This document shows, piece by piece, positions 6,619 to 10,908 of a stretch of DNA of 10,908 nt. Position 1 is the stretch's first letter. Each line of letters begins with the position of its first letter. The notes under the pieces were generated by a model. It saw only the letters and a list, made by a program, of their open reading frames with translations, was not told the DNA's origin and ran no database searches. Source of the stretch: Bacteroidota bacterium (GTDB lineage Bacteria > Bacteroidota > Bacteroidia > Chitinophagales > Chitinophagaceae); contig JAEZDR010000042.1 in assembly GCA_023433265.1 (NCBI GenBank), forward strand, positions 1 to 10,908. Direction: 5' to 3'. A program made the translations under genes and the position numbers.

Positions 6619-7781
6619 GATAGTCCTCCCGTTAATGAATGTTGTGTAAATATTTTAGGTGAATTGAACAGTTGCCTTTGTTCATTAGTATAGCCAATTT
6701 GCAATCGAATATTTTTAGTCGCTGGATAATATAGGGTGGCTCCCATTTTATACTTGTTGGCATCAATAGCATGGTATAAGTACAAACCTTCATTTTCAAC
6801 CAGGTTGCTAAATGCCCCAAACGTTCCGTTTGCTTCCAGCCAAAACTTCTTCATCAGCCGGCATCCAACTACTTGCTTGAAATTAGTGTGCGTACCACTG
6901 TAATGACTTAGCATTAGCGTAGAATAAGTGTACAGATTCATATTACCAAAGGGAAAGGCGCCTACCCGAAGGTTAAATTGCTGGCGATTTACGTCAGTAA
7001 TCCTTGCCGCAACAACCTCCGCTCCTGCCTCAAAATAGTTACCGTAATACTTTATTCCTCCAAGCGCAAGCTGGTTATTATAGCTGAAATTGTTGAACGG
7101 AGTTTTTAAATAATGATAAGCCAGCTTAAGCTGTAGCCTTTTTGCAATGTTGATGGTTGTTTTGTTATAGTACTCAACCTGCCTTATAGAAATGTGATTA
7201 TTTTTTTGCACGAAAACCAAGGTTGGTTCGCTTATCTCCTGGTTGAATGAAGCAATGGAATGCTGCATGTGAACATTCCAACCTAGCCTGGTAACGATAT
7301 CTAGCCGCCCATACCAGTGATTTCCCCTTCTGTTTTCATCGGTTATTTTATAGCTGCTTTCAAATCCAACGTTGGTTATAGCAACTTTCTTCAGGCGCAA
7401 ACTGCTTAATGTGGCAGCATCCATAAATTTCGCGTGGCCCGAAGCAAGTTCAGGTTCGTTGAGGTAAGTATAGCAGAGCCAGCTATAATAGCGTGCAGTG
7501 GAATTGTATGAATCTTGTTTTAAGACGACAGCGTAGTGTTTTAATGCTTTCACGTAGCTGGCTTTCATAAACGATGCATAACCCATTCTTAGACGCAGTA
7601 GAACAAAATCAACCCCTGTTTCTATAGCTTCGTTGCCGTAGTTGAGAAGTTCATCCCAACTACCTTTTTCGTAAAGAGCATAGCTGGTCATATTAACCTC
7701 ATCAAAACTTTTTTCCTGGGCAGCCAGGGGCTGCAGAAATAGGAGAAATAGTATCAATAAGCTGCTTTTTACTGCTCCCAT
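6606..7781 (-). CDS. Outer-membrane beta-barrel protein with N-terminal TPR region (YaiO-like layout)
   Basis: A 391-residue exported protein. Residues 1-21 (MGAVKSSLLILFLLFLQPLAA) are a signal peptide. Residues about 32-120 are helical with two or three degenerate TPR units (SYVKALKHYAVVLKQDSYNS is the clearest). From about 131 to the end, alternating polar and aromatic strands such as WYGRLDIVTRLGWNVHMQHS, RLQLKLAYHYLKT and NIRLQIGYTNEQR indicate an outer-membrane barrel of roughly 12 strands, ending HSLTGGLSWVL. The TPR-plus-barrel order recalls YaiO-type outer-membrane proteins, but I cannot confirm membership by eye. The TPR part would lie in the periplasm. It overlaps both neighbours by 13 nt, so it is almost certainly co-translated with the UT-M23 protein and the small TPR protein. 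A channel or anchor role in the outer membrane is inferred. Confidence 0.82.
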   Translation of the reverse strand: MGAVKSSLLILFLLFLQPLAAQEKSFDEVNMTSYALYEKGSWDELLNYGNEAIETGVDFVLLRLRMGYASFMKASYVKALKHYAVVLKQDSYNSTARYYSWLCYTYLNEPELASGHAKFMDAATLSSLRLKKVAITNVGFESSYKITDENRRGNHWYGRLDIVTRLGWNVHMQHSIASFNQEISEPTLVFVQKNNHISIRQVEYYNKTTINIAKRLQLKLAYHYLKTPFNNFSYNNQLALGGIKYYGNYFEAGAEVVAARITDVNRQQFNLRVGAFPFGNMNLYTYSTLMLSHYSGTHTNFKQVVGCRLMKKFWLEANGTFGAFSNLVENEGLYLYHAIDANKYKMGATLYYPATKNIRLQIGYTNEQRQLFNSPKIFTQHSLTGGLSWVL

Positions 7782-10003
7782 ACTGCACGGATTTTTTGGT
7801 TGGGTGTCGTTACATCTAAAGAGACAAGCTTACCGGCAACAGCCTCAATGGTTGTTTCCATCTTTTTGGTGCGTTTGCTAAACCACCGCCGGGATATAGT
7901 TGACTGCAAACAAGTTTTGCCGGGGCCTAAAATAGCCTCCTCTTTTGATACCCGGCTCTCAAATTCAGCTTGCATAAATATATAGAACGGCGCAACCAGG
8001 TCTTGCAGCCATTTTAATGGATGTAGCGATAGAAAGTTTTGCGAAATATTGTCTTTTGCAATGATTGTTGTGTTGCCTGTTAGCAGCACTTTATAGGCTG
8101 CCAAAAAGAAATAATGCAGCAAAGTAGAAGCATTGCCATAGTAGGCGGTGAAGTAGAATACTGTTCCGTTGTTAATAAAAAAGGCTTGAGCTCCTGTTTC
8201 GCTACAATAGATGTAAGACTCATTATATGGGGTTGTTTTCACTTCCCAACTTTCTGGGGCAAAGCTTACTGCGGATACCTTCAACAAACTCCCGGGTTGA
8301 AAATTGAAAGCATCCTGCAGATTCCTGGAGGGTTCAATATTTTTTACAAAAGAGCCTTCCACTGGTTTTGAGAAACAAAGTAGATGTGCTACTGAACCTT
8401 TCTGTTCTTCGATGTATGAAAATGGATAATCTAAAGTCTTACTTCCTACGAAAGGAGTGGTTTGTACCTGGTAATGAAGGTGCGGTTCCGGCGACCGACC
8501 GGAGTTGCCTACAGCCCCAACTATATCTCCTTTTCTTACAAACGCGCCTTTCTGAACGCGAAAGCTATTCTTTTTAAGGTGGGATAACTGAGAGTATAAT
8601 CCGGCAGCATGTTTCAAAACAATCGTATTGCCCCAATTCTGCTGACTGTTGTTGCCCCCAATCGCGTTGTCTTCTACGTTGTCGACAATTTCTTCCACGA
8701 TTGCGTCTGCGGGAGCCAGCACGGGCTTATTGTAACAGTAAAAATCTTCTACCGAGCTTCCGGGGTTTCGGTAAGTCTTCATCTGTTGATCCAGTATCAC
8801 AAAGTCAAAGGCCTTACTCCATTCGCCTTTGTGGGTCACACTTCCATTATATCCCTGGCTCACCATCCACTCGCCCATAACCGGTAGTGAAAGATGATAG
8901 TAATAGCTGCTTTCAAACCTTTCTTTACCGGTGAGATGCCTGTATAGGTTTACCTCTGGATTAAAAAACTGTATCGGGGTCGCAATTAACTTCCCGCCCC
9001 CGCTCCTCAGCCTTAGTGTGTATAAGAAAATAATTACCACAATGCAAAATGGGAGTGAGAAAACAGGAAGTCCCCACGCAAGTGTTACTCTTTGCGCACC
9101 TTCGGTCAGCAGGTAGGCAATTGGCACTAACAAGATGGCCCAGAAGAAAGACCTTGGAGATGGGATGAGATAGATACCTCCGATAGCAAGTGCGGTTAAC
9201 ATGAAGTTCGTGCCAAGGTTGTAGTAATTTATCACTTCCGTACTACCGCCATAAAGCAAATAGTGAAAGCTGATGGCAACGGCATAACCCAATAACATCA
9301 TTAAAAGAGCAAGTCGGGAATACATGAAAATCCCGATACAAAGGAGTATGCCTGCAAACAAATTGTTTTGGAAAAGAATTGCACTCAACGACCTGAAGAA
9401 ACCTGCGACGACAGGTGAGATTGTTGCATACTCAATTCCTTCCACGGCTTTTATGAGCCGACTGCCTCCTATGGCATACATTTCATTTAGCCAGAAAATA
9501 TTTCTTTCCGTTAGTCCGACCGACTCAAAGCCTTTCGAAGCCAGCATGACCAACCAGAGAGTCAAAATAAACGGTAATGATAAAGCCGGTAGGTTGTTAC
9601 GTGCAAAGCGTGCTATCAAAACCGCCGATAACATGAAGACGAGAAGTGACGCTAATGCAAGTACCAATAGCATTGCAAAGCTTAATTCATACAAAGCGCC
9701 CATGCCCAACCCTGTAAGTAAGGAGCTATACGTATAAAATCCAGTTTTCAACTGCTGCTTTCCAAACCCCAACCCGAAACCTGTAACGACAGCTACTATT
9801 AAGGAAACTAAGCCCGCTAACCCGGTATAGGGATTAAAAAAAGAAACCGTTAATACAAACCATCCTAACAACTTCGACTGCGAAAAAAACAGGATTGCAT
9901 AAGAATTGATTACTGTTTGATACACTGGGCTGTCCCATATTTTCGTTTGTGTTTCAACAGCTTTTGCAGCAGGAGATGTTGAATGCACGTTATCTTTTCT
10001 CAT
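7769..10003 (-). CDS. Urea-transporter-like channel fused to an M23 metallopeptidase domain
   Basis: A 744-residue protein (from ATG 10003) with three parts. Residues about 28-331 form a urea transporter (UT) domain: around ten membrane segments in two related halves, each with the family signature LPxxTxPF in a serine form, LPALSLPF (138-145) and LPVFSLPF (312-319), plus ILFQNNLFAGILL in the middle. UT proteins are passive urea channels in the inner membrane. Residues about 370-515 form an M23/LytM-type domain, with candidate zinc ligands H391, D400 and H510 and candidate catalytic H475 and H508 (PHLHYQV). The first ligand pair is nine residues apart rather than the usual four. Residues about 535-744 match nothing I recognise. 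A TTG at 10063 would add 20 residues and leave a 15-bp gap to the decarboxylase; ATG 10003 is preferred because TTG starts are rare. The 3' end overlaps the barrel gene by 13 nt. Urea as cargo is not proven. Confidence 0.88.
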   Translation of the reverse strand: MRKDNVHSTSPAAKAVETQTKIWDSPVYQTVINSYAILFFSQSKLLGWFVLTVSFFNPYTGLAGLVSLIVAVVTGFGLGFGKQQLKTGFYTYSSLLTGLGMGALYELSFAMLLVLALASLLVFMLSAVLIARFARNNLPALSLPFILTLWLVMLASKGFESVGLTERNIFWLNEMYAIGGSRLIKAVEGIEYATISPVVAGFFRSLSAILFQNNLFAGILLCIGIFMYSRLALLMMLLGYAVAISFHYLLYGGSTEVINYYNLGTNFMLTALAIGGIYLIPSPRSFFWAILLVPIAYLLTEGAQRVTLAWGLPVFSLPFCIVVIIFLYTLRLRSGGGKLIATPIQFFNPEVNLYRHLTGKERFESSYYYHLSLPVMGEWMVSQGYNGSVTHKGEWSKAFDFVILDQQMKTYRNPGSSVEDFYCYNKPVLAPADAIVEEIVDNVEDNAIGGNNSQQNWGNTIVLKHAAGLYSQLSHLKKNSFRVQKGAFVRKGDIVGAVGNSGRSPEPHLHYQVQTTPFVGSKTLDYPFSYIEEQKGSVAHLLCFSKPVEGSFVKNIEPSRNLQDAFNFQPGSLLKVSAVSFAPESWEVKTTPYNESYIYCSETGAQAFFINNGTVFYFTAYYGNASTLLHYFFLAAYKVLLTGNTTIIAKDNISQNFLSLHPLKWLQDLVAPFYIFMQAEFESRVSKEEAILGPGKTCLQSTISRRWFSKRTKKMETTIEAVAGKLVSLDVTTPNQKIRAVWEQ

Positions 10004-10078
10004 CCCTTCATCGTGAAAGATTGCTGCATGCACCGGGGGGTCTATCGTCGTATCAATTGCCAATGAAATCTTGTTGTA

Positions 10079-10908
10079 CTATAAGGGTTGAGTAGCTAAA
10101 TGGCCAGGAACTTTTTCTAACTGCTCCAGGTACTCCAGCGATTCGGCCTGCCGCACGAGGTGTGGATTGCCCTGGGTGTCTATCATCACCACGTTCGGCC
10201 TCATTTGTATGAATTGCATCCATTGCGTCATGTTGTAAGCGCCCACTTTATGTACAACAACATGGTCACCTGTATTTAACAGTGGTAAGTTTACCGATTG
10301 TCGCACTACATCTATATTCATGCAAAGAGGACCATACAAAACCATGTCTTCTGTATGGTGCGTGAAGTCCTGTGCCGGGCTTATCTTATGATCGTACCAG
10401 AATGAAGTAAACAACAGGTGCACCCCGAAGTCCATAATGGTAGCCCTTCTGCCGTCGTACAAACGTTTATTAGCGATAACGGTTCCAAGAAGATAACCCG
10501 CATCATCCACCAGCACTCTTCCACTCTCTAATATTAATAAAGGAAGCTCAGCTGTTTTAAAACCCGCATTAAGTATGGTAGACGTGATTGCCTCCGCAAA
10601 GTCATCTATCGTTGGCACTGTGTCACTTCCTTGCAGGTAAGCACCTTTCAGCGTATTTGTACTTGGGAAACCACCTCCCAGGTCCAGGTACTGTATTGTT
10701 ACGTCCAATTGGCGTTTACACTCATAAGCCAGGTTGCAAAGATTTTTTGCAGCTATTGCGTATGCACTGGTAGCAAGCATAAAAGTGCCTATATGACAAT
10801 GCAAACCAACAAGGGTGAGTTTACCACCCGCTACAATTTTGTTTATCGCATTCCAGGCAGTGCCGTTTTCATAGTTAAAACCGAACCTGTCCCACATTGG
10901 ATATACCC
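10079..10908 (-). CDS. Type III-fold PLP-dependent decarboxylase, N-terminus outside the window
   Basis: The open frame continues to the window edge, so the ATG at 10897 is internal and the N-terminal PLP-lysine region is missing. About 276 residues of an expected 400 or so are present. Counting from that Met, conserved stretches of the DAP/ornithine/arginine decarboxylase family appear in order: GLHCHIG (31-37), the phosphate-binding LGGGFP (73-78), ESGR (124-127, usually EPGR), GPLC (189-192) with a following D, and KVGAYN (217-222). The family removes the alpha-carboxyl group of an amino acid in the cytosol. The active-site motif CMNID differs from the CESxD of LysA and the CDGxD of ornithine decarboxylase, so a different or modified substrate is likely. 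The stop (TAG) is close before the UT-M23 gene, which suggests one operon. Confidence 0.88.
   Translation of the reverse strand, partial: VYPMWDRFGFNYENGTAWNAINKIVAGGKLTLVGLHCHIGTFMLATSAYAIAAKNLCNLAYECKRQLDVTIQYLDLGGGFPSTNTLKGAYLQGSDTVPTIDDFAEAITSTILNAGFKTAELPLLILESGRVLVDDAGYLLGTVIANKRLYDGRRATIMDFGVHLLFTSFWYDHKISPAQDFTHHTEDMVLYGPLCMNIDVVRQSVNLPLLNTGDHVVVHKVGAYNMTQWMQFIQMRPNVVMIDTQGNPHLVRQAESLEYLEQLEKVPGHLATQPL

Noticed and set aside
9324..9737. Plus-strand open frame of 137 codons opposite the UT domain
   Set aside because: It mirrors hydrophobic codons of the transporter and carries no recognisable motif.

Overview
The window looks like chromosomal DNA from a Bacteroidota bacterium, probably close to Chitinophagaceae. 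The signs are a fused lpxC-fabZ gene followed by lpxA and a lone ABC ATPase, short secreted beta-barrel proteins with 'MAQ'-type signal peptides, two stretches resembling the Bacteroidota promoter (TTG about 19 bp before TAnnTTTG), and mostly absent Shine-Dalgarno sequences. The genus cannot be fixed from this sequence alone. No tRNA, rRNA, CRISPR array, insertion sequence or phage gene was seen, and no gap between genes exceeds 300 bp.

Layout. (1) Bases 1-413 (-) hold the N-terminal part of a small outer-membrane beta-barrel protein with a good candidate promoter. (2) Bases 598-1095 (-) encode a DinB-fold protein, divergent from recA (1270-2268, +), which ends at a clear intrinsic terminator. 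(3) Bases 2343-2846 (-) encode a GNAT acetyltransferase. (4) Bases 2947-5872 (-) form a lipid A block transcribed as lpxC-fabZ, lpxA, then an ABC ATPase with unusual Q- and H-loops. (5) Bases 6004-10908 (-) form a tightly packed cluster. In transcription order it holds a type III-fold PLP-dependent decarboxylase (cut by the window edge), a urea-transporter-like channel fused to an M23 metallopeptidase domain, a secreted TPR/beta-barrel outer-membrane protein, and a secreted TPR protein. The last three overlap by exactly 13 nt at each junction.

How the genes may work together. The lpx block makes the first lipid A intermediates, and its FabZ half serves fatty acid synthesis. The 6-10.9 kb cluster is the most interesting part. 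It places a cytosolic amino-acid decarboxylase, an inner-membrane UT-type channel with an M23 domain, an outer-membrane barrel and a soluble TPR protein in one apparent operon. This suggests an envelope-spanning route for a small amine or urea-like compound, or a wall-linked process. That role is inferred from gene order and domains only, and the substrate is unknown.
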